Below, piece by piece: positions 23,511 to 36,600 of a stretch of DNA of 64,000 nucleotides. The stretch is from Litoditis marina (Eukaryota; Nematoda; Chromadorea; Rhabditida; Rhabditidae). The notes beneath the pieces were generated by a model. It did no database searches, was not told the origin of the DNA, and worked only from the letters and a program-made list of their open reading frames with translations. The stretch is taken from the NCBI GenBank assembly GCA_964036275.1, contig OZ038435.1, forward strand, positions 15,043,634 through 15,107,633, in the 5' to 3' direction. Each line of letters begins with the position of its first letter. Position 1 is the stretch's first letter. Made by a program: the position numbers and the translations under genes.

Positions 23511-23872
23511 ATACATTTCCATTTCGAGAAATAGCTGGTCTGTAGCATTCAGATATCTCAGTGTTGGTTTTCTATTTGACCCAGACTAACTACCGGATTA
23601 CTCGATATGGAGAATTAGACTCTTTCATACTACACTTCAAAAACACATTTTGTCAAGTTCCTCAACCGAGTTATCTCACTCCTTTTTCTCGATGTCATGT
23701 TTTCTTCGAGCCTCCTCATTTCTTGATATTCATTTTAAATATTAACTGTCTCGCTTCCATTTTTATTCATGCAGAATTCGAAAATATACAATTGTTCACT
23801 CTTCCAGATGCCTCCTTAGTAGATTGCATCCAGTACAGCTGGGTTCTATTCTCTAAGTAGTACGGTAACCGA

Positions 23873-26800
23873 ATGTTACCGCTGTACAAAACACGTCGAA
23901 AGACACGTAAATTTCTCCTATATTCCCTACTTATACTTGGATTTCTCACCGTTTGGTGTACTTTGACCGTGGTTATTCTGTATCTTCAAGATGCGGTGAG
24001 TCATTTTCGAGAAGTTGAATCCATGTTCAATCAAAAGTGTAGAATATGTCGCAGGTGTAGGAAGTGTTTCATAAAGTTCATTCCAAACTAATCAATCTTG
24101 AACCAATCACTTACGAATTATAACTCACAGCTTACTAAATAACGGGATTCTTGACTAATTTAAGTACACAAAGGGGTTATGTTTAATGTCCGTACGCAAT
24201 TTCATCAGTTTGTAAACGTCAATGAGATTCAACCCCGAGTATTGTAAAGCAGCAGTTGAAAACTAAACCTTCACCGATTCATCTGTTTCTTAACATTAGG
24301 TAATGTTTCACAGTTTACATGATAGAATTTGCGAAGAAAGGTTTATAAGTAAAAATATTTACTTACAAACATAACTTACATGCTTCTGCAAAGACACAGG
24401 TTTTATCAGTTTTAGGAGGAATGATTCATAAATATCATGAAATTTTCAGCTTCTCGGTCCGGTTGATCAGTCGCCGCGCGTCGCGCCGCGCGAAACTTTC
24501 AACGGAAAAGGCGTGCAGGTGGTAGTGGGACATTACAATGGAAACCTCGCACAGGACAAACTACGCAATCTCACTGACGGTCAGTAAATACTAATATTAA
24601 GGATGAATCAATATTATTTCTTGCGGCCACAGCGAACACTTAGAAACCAGTTGAGTTTGATCTCAGATGGTTATCTAAATGTAACCATAGCTGAAACGCC
24701 AGCAACGCCAGTTTGAGAGAGAGCAAAGCGGTTTGAGATTCATACATTGAGCACTCCAAACTATTTCAATTAAAGAAAAGGTGTCGAGGCACCAGTTATG
24801 TCGTTTGTACTCAGTTGAATCTCTTCACCAGTTGCAGAGGATTTGCATTGATTTGAGAAGTCAACATTTTCCCGAGATCTTTTTCATTTTTCAGACATTC
24901 CTCATTGTAGTTTATCTACATACATTTCATAATTTGCGAATTTCAACCAGGATTCAGCCTGTCAAACACAAGCCTGCGGGAATATTGAAAAAATATGCTG
25001 ACCATCAATTGAGATAGACAACCTAGGGGGAAGGTTACCAGCAGAGGTAACCCCTTATTGAACCCGTGACTTTTCACATTATGTGGAACGTCACGTGTTC
25101 AATTGCAAATGAATTCTAATCTATTCTATAGCGTGAATGCTTGTTTTGAGTGCAGGGATCCTTATTTTGCCGTTGTATAACTGTCTTACGTTTCCAGAAG
25201 AACTGAACGCCAACAACTATTCCCCTGTTGAGGACTGGGGAGAGGGCGGAAAGCCGGTTCGATTGACAAAGGGAGAAGAGAGAGAAGCGGAGGAGATATT
25301 TGGGGTTAACCAGGTAGGAGACTCGGTTACTTTCAACTAGAACCATAGTCAAATGTTCGCTTTATGTGAGTGACCATTGTTGAAAACATTCTCACTTTCA
25401 CAAAACCGATCTGTTCCTGATCAGAAGTTTCTAAGTGGGCCGGTGTGCTTGCCTTTGCGCTTCGACTAAAAAAGTATTTTGCCAACTAGCATTCCGTGCT
25501 GATGATTGAATCAAGCACAATCCTGGAAGCTTCATAAGAAATTCGTCGTAGATTTTGCATATTTTTTAATTATATTTTCAGTTCAACCTGTTCGCGAGTG
25601 ACCGTATCTCCGTGAATCGTTCGCTACCCGACGTGAGAAAACCATCCTGTAAAGAAATAAAATATCCTGGTAGGTGAACCTTGGATACTCAGGTGAAAAG
25701 TCAAAGCTCTATCAGGCTCTAAAAGACACCTTTTAGGCCCGTTACTATTCACCTATGGAAATACATTAACAACAGACTACAGTTAAAAAACCCGAATCGC
25801 ACAAATTATGCGCTTCAAATTAATAGTTTGTATTTTAGTACTAACGGCGCCTGAAACATGTAAAGTAACTATCACCTACCAGTGATTATATTGGTGAGAT
25901 GTTACGCGTTAGAATGCAAATGTGGTTGAAGTATGTATTATATTTCTAATTAGATGATAAGTTTTATATTAAAAAGTATTTGTGTTGAAAAGTACCATTA
26001 CTTTTATGCAGACCCCTCCACCCTCCCCACAACTTCCGTGATAATAGTGTACCACAACGAGGCCTTCTCCACCCTACTTCGTACTGTTTGGAGCACAATC
26101 AACAGATCTCCCAAAGAAGTGCTCAGGGAAATTATACTTGTCGACGATTATTCGAATCGAAGTTAGTGTTTATTAGAGGCTGTCTCGTGTAAAATGGATA
26201 TGTTATACTTCGTCATTCAAAAAACTCGTAATGAAGAATTAAAAATGTAATAATAAATTAATTTGAGTCTGTTTTTTTTTCATTTACACGAATCCACTCT
26301 TTCTTGCTTTAAATGTTTTAAGGCTTTCCGTGACCTAAAGTAAGTGAAACATTGTGTGCAGAATACATGAGGAAAAAGGAAATTCTGTTTATTAGGGCCT
26401 ATTTTGTATTTTATGTTTGTAATTTGTTTGATATTCCAGCTTTTCTCCGTCCGCCAGTGCTCGATAATGCCGTGAAAAACATGCCGGTTCCTGTGAAAAT
26501 AGTCCGCGCCAGAGAAAGAGTCGGACTGATTAGAGCTAGGATGATGGGAGCGCAGGTAATAGAATCAACGCTCCTTTTCGAATTCACAATTTCTAGAAAA
26601 ACAGTACTATTTCGTAACTATGATACCCGGAATAAGCACACACGTGACAACGTGTGTGAAAAATTGTCCAACTTTCAACGACGTGAAAAATTGGTCAAGT
26701 AGCAATGTTTTTTTGCGTTTAGAACATTTTCAAGTGTATTCACCGAAAAATCGTTACAGTTTAATGAATTTACAGGAAGCTTCTGGTGACGTGCTAACGT

Positions 26801-29800
26801 TTCTTGATTCTCACTGTGAATGCACGAAAGGGTGGTTGGAACCTCTTCTCAGCAGAATCAAAGAAAATCGGTTGGTTTGGTTTTTCTGAGAAAAAGTAAA
26901 ATATGAACATTTTCACAACAAGTTGAACGGTCACGTTTTTCATAACGTGAAACTTTGAAAAAATTAAGGAACTAAACGATAATAGTCACAGTGTTTATTC
27001 GAACATTATAAGTTTTATGTTAGAAGAAACAGCAAAACAAATAGATGAAGTAGTTGTTTTCAGGAAAAATGTCGTTTGTCCTGTGATCGACGTAATCAAT
27101 GACCACACGTTTCAATATCAGAAAGGAATCGAACTTTTCCGTGGGGGATTCAACTGGAACCTGCAATTCAGGTCATCATTGAACTTTGTACTTTGATTGT
27201 AGTTTGATGTCAAATTGTATTTTGAGGTCTAATTTGGTATATTCAACACACGATATTGGTTACATCGACATCGTACTATAGTCGTCGCCAACGGAAAGGC
27301 GAGAGGGTACTGTATGTCTCACTTTCCGCTGTGTATGCACGCACATCTTCGATTCCAAAGCTTGCCGGTTGTGCTCTCTAGTAGCGTAGTGGTTCTGCGC
27401 CCTGCTACGAACGTTTTGCTCGGAGGTTCGATTCCAGCGAGAGACAGACAGTTATATATTTGGCACCCACTATAGTCATTTCTCATTCAGTTTTGTGTTT
27501 AACGACATCATAACAACCAAATGGTTTCTGAACAGTATGGTTATACAAAGAACTTAAGGGAATGAGATAGTTTATAGGATAACCATAAATAGAATTACAT
27601 GTTTTCGAACTTATAGTGTTTCAGGTGGTACGCCATGCCATCCGAGATGGCCAAGGCTCGCTTGAAGGACCCCACCAGTCCCATAGAGTGAGTTTGAATT
27701 TGTAGGGAGCAGTTTTCTACAGAGACTCATTTGTATATTGTTTCTATTTGTCAATGGGAGATTTTCAATCGGCGAGAAGATATAATACAGACACCATAGA
27801 AGCGAACTACTGTAGTGCGTCTTTCATCCAATTTGGTATAAAAAAATATCTATAAACCATTGATTGAATACAGAGAAACCTGAGTTACATTTTTCAAACT
27901 ACAAATTACGAATTAATACAGATCTCCGACCATGGCTGGTGGCCTGTTCAGTATCGACCGGAAATACTTCGAGGAGTTGGGGGAATACGACCCTGGAATG
28001 GACATTTGGGGCGGGGAGAACCTCGAAATATCGTTCCGGGTGAGCAATTTCACTTGATTTTCCGTAACCCTTTGGTGAAAAATGAGAATAACAAGTCAAA
28101 CGATACAAAATGGTTAGTAATAGGAAAAACAGTGTAAGCGAATGCAACCGGTGAAGAAGGTTCTCATTTTTGTTTTTGTTTGATGTTACAAACGGTCAAA
28201 ATATTTCGGTGTTCTTCCACGGTAATAAACAAAAACTCAGGTGAAATCAATTATATTAAGAAGGAAACCTATCTGTTTATAGATCTGGCAATGTGGTGGC
28301 CGTGTGGAAATATTGCCCTGTTGTCACGTTGGACATATTTTCCGAAAAGCGTCACCGCACGATTTTCCCGGAAAAAGCAGCGGAAAAGTTCTGAACGGAA
28401 ACTTGTTACGGTAATTAACAAAATGTCTTTTGACTTCAATTTACAATTTTAATGAATGCAAATAGAGAACCTCAATCGTTTTCTCTGAAATTGCCCGATA
28501 TACTAGTTCAACTAGTGGATTTCGAGTTCAACTAGTGGATTTCGAATGATAATAAACTAAATAAGAAAATGTCGAAAGTGAAAAAAAATTTGATTACGGA
28601 ATTTCACCGTTTTCAGTGTGACAGAGGTGTGGATGGACGATTGGAAGTACATGTTCTACAAACTGGCTCCGCGTGAGTTTCCACCACATGTGTTGTAACT
28701 TTTCTGTTCTCTCAAAACTGAATACCGAAACTGGAAATACTGCTGCAGACATCTACGATTATTTTTCATTTTGAAACGGAACCAAAGTACAACCAACACA
28801 GACTGAGTTTTTACAGTGATTGTTGTTCCAGAAGCGTCTCATCTGCGAAAAGAAATCGATGTCAGCGACCGCATTGAACTGAGAAAGAAACTACAGTGGG
28901 TTTTTTTTCTCGAATAGCGACTAGGGTTGTTAAAATCAAACTCGAATTTCGAAATTTCGAGTTTTGACTTCGACTCGAAAAACTCGAAATTCCCCAAACT
29001 CGAAACTCGAAAAACTCGAAATTTCAAACTCGATTGACAACCCTGAAAGCGACGTGTTGGTTTTGCTATGTGTTCCCGTTTATATTTTTTTGTTTGTTAT
29101 GGAGAAAATCGCCACCGTCACGCAGATTTGCATCTTGTAGAAATGTAAACCTTCCAAGCCAATACAAATCTTCAAGAAGCATTTTCCACAAAATGATTCT
29201 AATTGTGTCTATAAAAATTGGATCATGTATTTTTAGCTGCAAAGACTTCCGTTGGTACTTGAAGAACGTGTACACGGACCACTTTTATCCAATGGAGAAG
29301 GATTTCTTCGGAAGGGTAGGTCAAACGGAGTTTCATCAATCGAAATTATGAAGAAGTAACCAATCTGAATAAATACTGTATGAAAAGTCCTGATTTCATC
29401 TTGCCCCAACTAATCGATACAATAAACTATTTTAGATAAATAACTTGGAGAAAAGCCAAAACGGCTCCGTCGACTGTTTGTCGTGGATAGTTGCCAGTTC
29501 GGGACTGAAACAGCCGCATTACGCAATCTGTCGTCCGGCCACTTTTGACACGAGACAGGTTCGGAGGCCATTTTCACATTTTCAGATTGACGCCACGGGT
29601 TACTGTATTGTCAGCCGGCCCGGCGAGGCGGGCAACGTGAAACAACAGAAATTGATGTTGCAGCAGTGCACCCTGGGATTTGACCTCTGGCAGGTGCGCG
29701 TTTTATTCACCACGCGCACACGTTCACGTTTTCTCACGTAAATTGGGTTTGAATAATACGTTTCACCTATAATGATGTGAATAATTATAAACAAAGGTGC

Positions 29801-32133
29801 GCGATTATTTTGCACGCGCATAGTTTCCACGCTTTGTTCGCCTTTATTCGATTTCCACTATATGTTTTACCCAGAGTGATATAAACAATGTCATCAAAAT
29901 AATGAAAGTATAAGAATGAGAACATGAAATTGATGCTACAGCAGTCTACCCTGGGATTTGACTTCTGGCAGGTGCGCGTTTCGTTTACCACGCGCACTTT
30001 TCACGTTTTTCACGTTTATTCGGTTTCAATTCTTCACTAGCGGCTGTTGAACACCAAATATTTGTATAGATGTGCCGGTGGTTTGCCCATATTTTGCTGG
30101 AAACAAATCTTGAGAATCAATAACTGACAATAAAAAGAAAGAAAGTGGGAATTTCGCTAAACGAGAAAAGTTCAGCCAATATTTATAAGAATAATTCATA
30201 CAAAAACTTCGTGACGTCCATTTTCGAATATTTATATAAATACTCCCGAATTCCGTTCAAGCACTTCTAATTTTCAAGCTGTGGCTATTCACAGAAGAGA
30301 TTCGAATCCGTACGTACGAACGTGTCAAAAGTTTAAGAGGATGTTATATTCCTTTAATAGATATATGAAATGTTTCACCAATATTAATGTAAACACCCCG
30401 AAAACCTTATATATGTTCAGTTGTGGCTTTTCACAAACGACGGTCGAATCCGTTCCGACGAACATCTTTGTCTCTCTGGGACCCAAATTGTACATACGAA
30501 TTCGCAATGGACCGTTCAGTTGAAGGAATGCGCCGGATACGAAAACGAATACTGGGACTATGATAGAAGGGTGAGTATGACGACTAGTTGTAGATTGTAC
30601 TTTATTTGTAGTTTCATCTCAATTTCTTGTAGTTTGATATCATCCATGCTCAACAACCATTAACGGCATGAGGGTGAGCACAGCGAGTCTTTGTAGTTTG
30701 ATGCTGCACAGCGTAATCAAAACACGGCGTAATTCACCAGTTCTGTCTGAAAACTACGGAGACAGCACCGTATAGGCCAGCTGTGGGAAAGACAAACTCT
30801 ATAGGACTATAGGGATCAGCAATGTAGTTTTGACCCGCGTACACATCGAGAATTCTTACTGAAACAGATAGAGATCAAACGACAAACACAACGTATGACG
30901 ACTAGTTGACCCATATACATTGTTCCAGTTGTATTTCTGGCAGTTCTGTCGAACACATATTGTGACAGTTGAGACGAGGAATATTGATCCCAAAAGACCG
31001 TTAATAACCCCTATAGGACTTGCTTTTTCCAACGCAAGCCCAAACGGTGTGGATTATATAATAATAATAATCTTTTACGGCAACTATTTCAGCCATGTGT
31101 TACTTTATTCATACAATTACAACATTGATCACATTGTAGTATCCGTAGAGAGAGGGGTCCGTAGAAGAGAAACTAGGCATGGGTGAGCTCTATTACCAGC
31201 TCATCCGGTCCGCCATAAAGATACCGCGCCGAGTGGGATCGAAACGTGGTGTTTGGAGTGCTAGCGCGCACACAGCCAGTCGACCACTCGGCCCCAAATT
31301 TTACACTTTTTTACACTCACTAGCTGTGTTTGTAGTTCGATCCCGTTGCTACACGGTCGAATCTCGTCACAAACGGCGTATTTAAACACCAAACTACAAC
31401 GATGATTCGGTCCCATGCAATAAAACTCCAATATTGTTGCAGTCCTCAACCTTCGTCCATCGTCGAAGTGGATTCTGTCTCGGTCGTCCGCAGCTTCTGA
31501 GTTCCGCTGACGAGGTGAACCGGCCGTCGCTCGAAAAATGCGGACGCAGTTCACAGGTGAGCCGTTTTCGAGATTTAGTTGGAAAACAACTTACGAACAA
31601 AAATCAAACTACAGACAAAAATCAAACTACAAAAATCCCGGGTTAACGGGGTGTTGGTGCAACTTTGAAGGTGCTGTCTAGCTTAGACACAACCTAGATT
31701 CAATCGCATTCGGTGGCTCCTAACAGTTCCATGCAGACTTACGTCTTTAGCTGTGCACACTGTTCTGTGAGACACGGCGAGATGCAAAAACGGAGAAATA
31801 TATCAGAAGTAAAATTATCAGTCACAAGTTTCAGCATTCTAATGAGGATCGTGCACTTTGTCATTGCACGTTTCTGCGTTCTGCTGAGTTTAAAATGATT
31901 CACGTGACTGCGCAATTCACTAACAGTATAGTGTGTGTTTACGAGACATAGATTAGAATCATTAGGTCAACATTTACATTGAGAAAGCCTCAGGGTTCAG
32001 GTGTCGTGTGCTACAGAGTGTAAAATTTTAAGCAAAATTGCACTTTCCAAATATTTAGGCTTATTTTCTCTTTTATACTCTTTTTTTTCAGAAATGGGAC
32101 TTGAGAAGTGTCAGTTGGAGACATGTGGATTGA
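23873..32133 (+). CDS. Polypeptide N-acetylgalactosaminyltransferase (GT27, gly family)
   Basis: Transfers GalNAc from UDP-GalNAc to Ser/Thr of proteins, starting mucin-type O-glycans; a Golgi type II membrane enzyme. Nineteen exons: 23873-23995, 24450-24579, 25198-25313, 25582-25669, 26012-26161, 26440-26555, 26776-26870, 27064-27171, 27625-27687, 27922-28039, 28283-28410, 28617-28672, 28832-28895, 29237-29315, 29436-29558, 29586-29693, 30421-30570, 31443-31556, 32092-32133. All phases agree, giving 656 codons plus TGA, of family length. Seen: short basic N-terminus (KTRRKTRK), TM anchor; catalytic motifs [17 protein letters not shown] and ILVDDYSNR; metal site DSH (Asp-X-His) in [23 protein letters not shown] and [17 protein letters not shown]; an [14 protein letters not shown] stretch; then a ricin B-type lectin domain ending in [11 protein letters not shown] and KWDLRSVSW. 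No break is seen, so it is probably active. Which gly paralogue it matches cannot be told by eye. Confidence 0.92.
27277..27474 (+). repeat. tRNA-like TIR element, variant A (198 bp)
   Basis: Runs from TATAGTCGTCGCCAACGG to GGCACCCACTATA. Inside is a tRNA-like segment: 'tagcgtagtggttctgcg' (A box) and GGTTCGATTCC (B box). It sits in a GalNAc-transferase intron. Confidence 0.78.
28923..29044. mobile_element. Small foldback of ACTCGAAA repeats with AGGGTTGT ends
   Basis: Ends are AGGGTTGT and the inverted ACAACCCT. The inside is nearly all ACTCGAAA/TTTCGAG words in both orientations. It lies in a GalNAc-transferase intron. Confidence 0.65.
29921..29971 (+). pseudogene. Partial duplicate of GalNAc-transferase exon 16 with donor site
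   Basis: The last ~50 bp of exon 16 are repeated 278 bp downstream with the GTGCGCG donor and following intron sequence. The copy stays open (ends STLGFDFWQ), but the lectin cysteine (TGC in exon 16) is TCT, serine. There is no good acceptor in front, so I take it as not spliced. Confidence 0.72.
30279..30330 (+). pseudogene. Partial duplicate of GalNAc-transferase exon 17 with acceptor
   Basis: After TTTTCAAG the sequence reads [11 protein letters not shown], against [11 protein letters not shown] at the start of exon 17, 142 bp downstream. The match fades after ~45 bp and no good donor follows. Probably an unspliced duplicate of the exon start. Confidence 0.68.
31222..31292 (-). pseudogene. 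tRNA-like fragment (Leu/Ser-type arms)
   Basis: On the minus strand GGCCGAGTGGTCGACTGG resembles the D arm of a long-variable-arm tRNA and TTTCGATCCCACTCGGC a T arm. The middle is too short for such a tRNA and the acceptor does not pair well; probably tRNA-derived. Confidence 0.35.
31819..31935. mobile_element. Small palindromic MITE (GTGCAC..GTGCAC, CACGTGACTG end)
   Basis: 'gcattctaatgagg', GTGCACTTTGTCATTGCACG and TTCACGTGACTGCGCAATTC follow one another, as in five further copies. The left terminal TAGTCACGT is lost here. Confidence 0.6.
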
Positions 32134-33657
32134 TTTTCTACACAAATATTTATTCTTATGCTTCTTACCATATACTACGCTCTTGCTCAACGATTCATCA
32201 TAAATAGCATTAATACGTTGCCATTACGAATCTACTTTAAAAACAGCCATGGCTTGCCTTACGCCTTACTTCCTTTACTACTCGCCTTACCACTTGCCTT
32301 ACGTATCATGGTTTTAATTCTAGACGGTGGTTATTTCATGTTATTTTTGGAACTTTGTATAACTTATATATTTTGAAACGTGGGGAAAGGTTATAACTTT
32401 TTATATCACGTGATCAAATGTTTTCTGACCAAACATGTTGCTACCCAACTCAAATTTTTCTATTTAGTATATGTAATTTCGGTTCAGAAATTTACTCAAC
32501 CTTGAAGTTTGGTAGCTTTTTGTCTGTGTTATCAATTGGAAGGTCAGAATACTGAACTGGAAATTCCAATGTATGTATCTGTGATTTTTCATTGTTATCA
32601 TTGAATTCATTCAGTTTTTAGACTCCAAACTTTACTATTTTTTTCCAAATGTTGACATTTTGTGTTGTAACCTGCTCTTGATCTGGTGTTTTGTAAAATG
32701 TAAGTGGCTCACGGTCTCTACTAACACTTTAACATATTCTTTGTATTATTGATTATTTTTTTATTTTGTGCCAAAGATGTAGCAGCAGGCTACATGCAGA
32801 AACGCTTTATGATGATGCCAACATTTTTTGTTTGTTTGTTTTTGAATAAACTTTTATTTTTGAACCATTTTATATCAATTTCCAAAAAAGGTGATGAACA
32901 GTTTTTTTTCAAATAATTGAGGTCTTCTGTCTTCTACGTAAGTTTTTTTTAAAATGCTATTTTTCTGAGTGAGTAGGTAAGAGAGGTTGAATGAAAGTAA
33001 ACTCAACAAGTATTTATCTCATTTTCACATCAATTGATTTTTTCTGAGACAATATTCAAAGTAAAGTGAACTAAATCTAATCAGTTGGTCAGAAACTATA
33101 CCTTTCTCCTGATCTTCATTATTCTTGTTTCCCTGTCTCGTTTCTCACGTAACTTACGTAAAAGGACAGAGCACGTAGTTCTACACGTAAATCAGTCGTT
33201 AGACTACCATCCTATTTCATTCTTTCGGTTGTGCTGCGCGGTTGATGTCGACTACAAATCCGAATGGTTTGTTAGATTTTCCACTATTTCCCTAGTTTAG
33301 TTGAAAAACATAATTGTCTGAGCACTGTATTTTGATGGTTTTCAGCGATTTCGGCTTAACAGGGCGATTTTATCTTCGTTGAATGTGTTTGTAAATTGAT
33401 TCCGTCTCGAAAAATCTAAGCAATGGATCATATAAGTTTTACTCCCACGATAATTTGCTTATGATAACCATCAAATTATAAAAACAAAAACAAGCTGTAC
33501 TATGTACGGCGCAACAGTGAGGTTAACATTCAATTCTAAAACGATGCATGTCGACTCCTTCTGATGTATTTGTAGTTTGATCTCGATATAATACCCATGA
33601 GCTCTCAGATCAAACTACAACCCAATCTGGTCCCATCGTATATTCCGTTGCTTACAG
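32134..33657. other. 3' region of the GalNAc-transferase and upstream of the prominin-like gene
   Basis: AT-rich, no repeat family recognised. The first coding exon(s) of the prominin-like gene, with its signal peptide, should lie here. A hydrophobic frame near 33085-33150 (FLLIFIILVSL) is a candidate, but it lacks an ATG and its downstream splice phase does not fit. Confidence 0.4.
32845..32850 (+). promoter_or_regulatory. Possible poly(A) signal of the GalNAc-transferase
   Basis: AATAAA about 710 bp past the stop codon. The distance is long, so a nearer non-canonical signal may be used. Confidence 0.3.
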
Positions 33658-36600
33658 TATGTGCTGTACCCAGTTTGGCGATTAATGCCTTGAAAGAAGA
33701 CATTTCCTGGTGGTACACCAATATGATGACATCCTTTATGCGTCAATTGGTCAGCTACGTGGATGATGGAACACTCAAGGTAAGGATTCTGAAGCCATAT
33801 GTAACGAGTAACGTCAAAGAGTGTAGTTTGGTCTTTATTGTAGTTCGATTTCTTCAAGCGCTATAACCTACGAACTTTGATCAGAAAGCAAGTCGGTGTA
33901 CTGACCACATCTTTGTTGTAGTTCGACCATCTTGCTACATAATTCATCAATTTCAACCGAGGAGGAACGAGATAAAACTACAACAGCGGAATAGCGAAAA
34001 ACGAACCGTATAGGCTAGGTTATGGAAAAATTTTCTAACAGTTGATGGTTGTAATATTACCCCCCCCCCCTCCATTTTGAGGTGAAACTTTCGTACAATT
34101 TTCCTGTTCACAACAGCTTTACCCTGCATAAGCTAACTTGAAATCAGGTTTTTGGCATTTGTTTTCAAACATGTTTATTCTAGTCTCTAGACACACCGAT
34201 TTCAGAACACTCGAGCTATAAAATGAGCTCGAAAAGGTACCGTAGCTTACACGGGATGTGAAGTAGAAATGAGATTTAGTACAGAAAATTGAATCCATCA
34301 TCTATCAATCTATTTCTCTTCTGTTCCGTTTCCTTGTATAGAATAAGCAAAGTAGGCGCCGGCGGCTAAAGCTGTCACCTCCTCCCTGGTTTGAATCTAC
34401 TATCATCTTTCTTTTTTTAGAAGGTGGCCGTGGTTTTCGACGATTCCAGCAAAGGTTCTGACGTCTTCACATCGACATTATTTCAAAATGTTGGTTTTTC
34501 ACTTTAGTTTTGTACGTGTAACCTTTTCGGGTTTTTGCAGTGTTTTTGGGATGCCTGTAATAGAAAAATGTTGAACCTTTCGGAAGTTGTCTTTTTTCAT
34601 TCTAACTCTCATCTGCAAACCGTAAACAGGCTCTCGTATAAAGCTTTCCCACAAGAAGCCTCACTACTTATAATTCCTTTTCTATTATTTCAGAAAATGG
34701 CTGTCGCGATATTCTTCATACTTTTGATCGTATCTATTGTGGTACTGCTCGGAATTGCGGGAGTATGTGTACTGCGAAAGTACTACAGCACTAGTGAGGT
34801 TGGTTTATAGGAAATGTGATGGCGTAGAAATCCCTCAAACATCTCATGAGATACCTCATGAGCTATTTGCATGAGTTTCTCATGAGATTCTACTAATTAC
34901 TTTGCTACAACATTGAGAGTTCACGAGTAGCTCATGAGGTATCTCATGAGAAAATAATATAAACTTCTCGTGAGATTGGACGGTTTGCTACGCCGCGTGA
35001 AGTACACTGTACACTACACACATTACAACATTCGAAACAGGAATATATAGGTCTGCTCTTTTATACTTGAAGAAAATTGAATAGTCACGTCAAATTGGCA
35101 TTCTAATGAGGAATTGTGCACTTTGTCATTGCACGTTCCTGAGTTATGATGTGTTTAATATGTTTCACGTGACTGTGCAGAGGACTGACAGTATATACGT
35201 AATCTTTACGAACTGTGAAAAAACGTCATGTCTTCACATATTTGTTAGAAACTTCAAAAACATTTCAGGATCAAACTCCGAAAACGTGGCAGAAGATCGT
35301 AACTCTGGTGACCTTTGGTCTTTGTGTTTTCGTCTGTCTGTTCGGTGTTGTTCTGTTTTCAATGAGCATAAAACACGTGCGAAACGGCATCGAACTCATT
35401 CCCAAACAACTCAGCTCCACCTCACTTCGTAAGTTTGGTCTTTGTGTTTTGATCTTTGTAGTTTGTACGGTGTTTAGCTTGTATTGTTTTAGCTTGTGTT
35501 GTTGTAGTTGCTTTGTTCAGTTTGTGTAGTAGTTGTGTGGAGTTGTGAACTGAGGAGAGTTTGTAGTATACTCTCTTTCTTCCCTCTGTACACAGTAAGT
35601 GAACAAACCAACTCGAGTGTAGAACGAAACATTGATAGGACTTTTAGTGTTATCCAGATTAACTTGCTAAACCCATCGCACCCCAATAAACATGTGTGCT
35701 CAATGCTGACAAAGTTTCTTTTATCTGAGCACTTTGATTACGCACCACAATGTTTTGCAAAACACCGACAAGTAAAACTTTTGTAATTAATGTTTGTAGA
35801 TTTCACTCTTTTTCCAGAAATTGGTGAATTCGTGAAACTTTACGGCGACAATTTGGAATGTATCTACAAAAAGGAGTCAGACGCATTGGACAAATCGCTC
35901 CTGGCAACTCTCAAAACTCTTTTTGTTCACATCGACCAACAGACGAATTTCCAAGGAATTTCTAGAACTATTGAAAGAGTTAGTGATTTTCACGTTTTTT
36001 CGTCATATTTCGCATTTATTCATTCACGTCGCTTCGTTAAGAGGCGGTGTTCATCATACATGTAACAGATCTTTGTTTAAAGGAGACAGGAACACAACTT
36101 GAGCGAAGGTTTTGTTTCGGGGTGCTTTTGACTGTATTGAGATCAGAGAGCACAAATAACTCGTATATTAGTTTGATCAGTCCACGTGACATTCAGATGA
36201 CAATGCCGCGCGACACGCAACGCGTCCAATCAAAAGTAGGATACAGCAGCTTTACGAGAAACAATGTTGCTCTCCGGTCTCCTTTAAGCAGCTTTTTTTG
36301 AGTGTTTCTTGGTCCCTTTCCTTCACATAGTCATTAAATACAGTGAGTGCCAAATGTATACATTTATGTCTCTTGTCGGAACCGAACCAACGAGCACAAG
36401 TTTCGTAGCAATGCGGTAACCACTGCGCTAGTGAAACACATAACTCGAAAACTTTGGAATCGAAGACTTGTGTGCGTACACAGCGGAAAGTGAGATATAC
36501 GGTACCTTCCCGCCTTACCGTTGGCGACAACTATGAACCGTGTATGTTGCTTTATTCTGCTGTGTTTGTAGTTCGATCCGTTGATTCTGTGTAGATCAAA

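Larger units (their letters stand above)
17812..23872. other. Intergenic stretch, no gene seen
   Basis: No exon chain was found on either strand. It contains the inverted repeat partner at 18422-18692, a MITE fragment at 18705-18810, CT-rich tracts at 20995-21440 and old local duplications listed separately. A GCGCAGCGCGGAGCGCTG word near 18016 recalls the heads of the composite repeats. The remainder is AT-rich sequence without visible structure. The promoter of the GalNAc-transferase must lie at the right end, but no clear element is visible. Confidence 0.5.

Noticed and set aside
30920..31186. Frame starting [18 protein letters not shown] as an extra lectin exon
   Set aside because: No ricin-type motif and no donor in phase; exon 17 joins exon 18 directly and completes the lectin domain.
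33085..33300. Signal-peptide-like frame as first exon of the prominin-like gene
   Set aside because: No ATG in frame and the donor phase does not match the next exon; kept only as a possibility in the region note.
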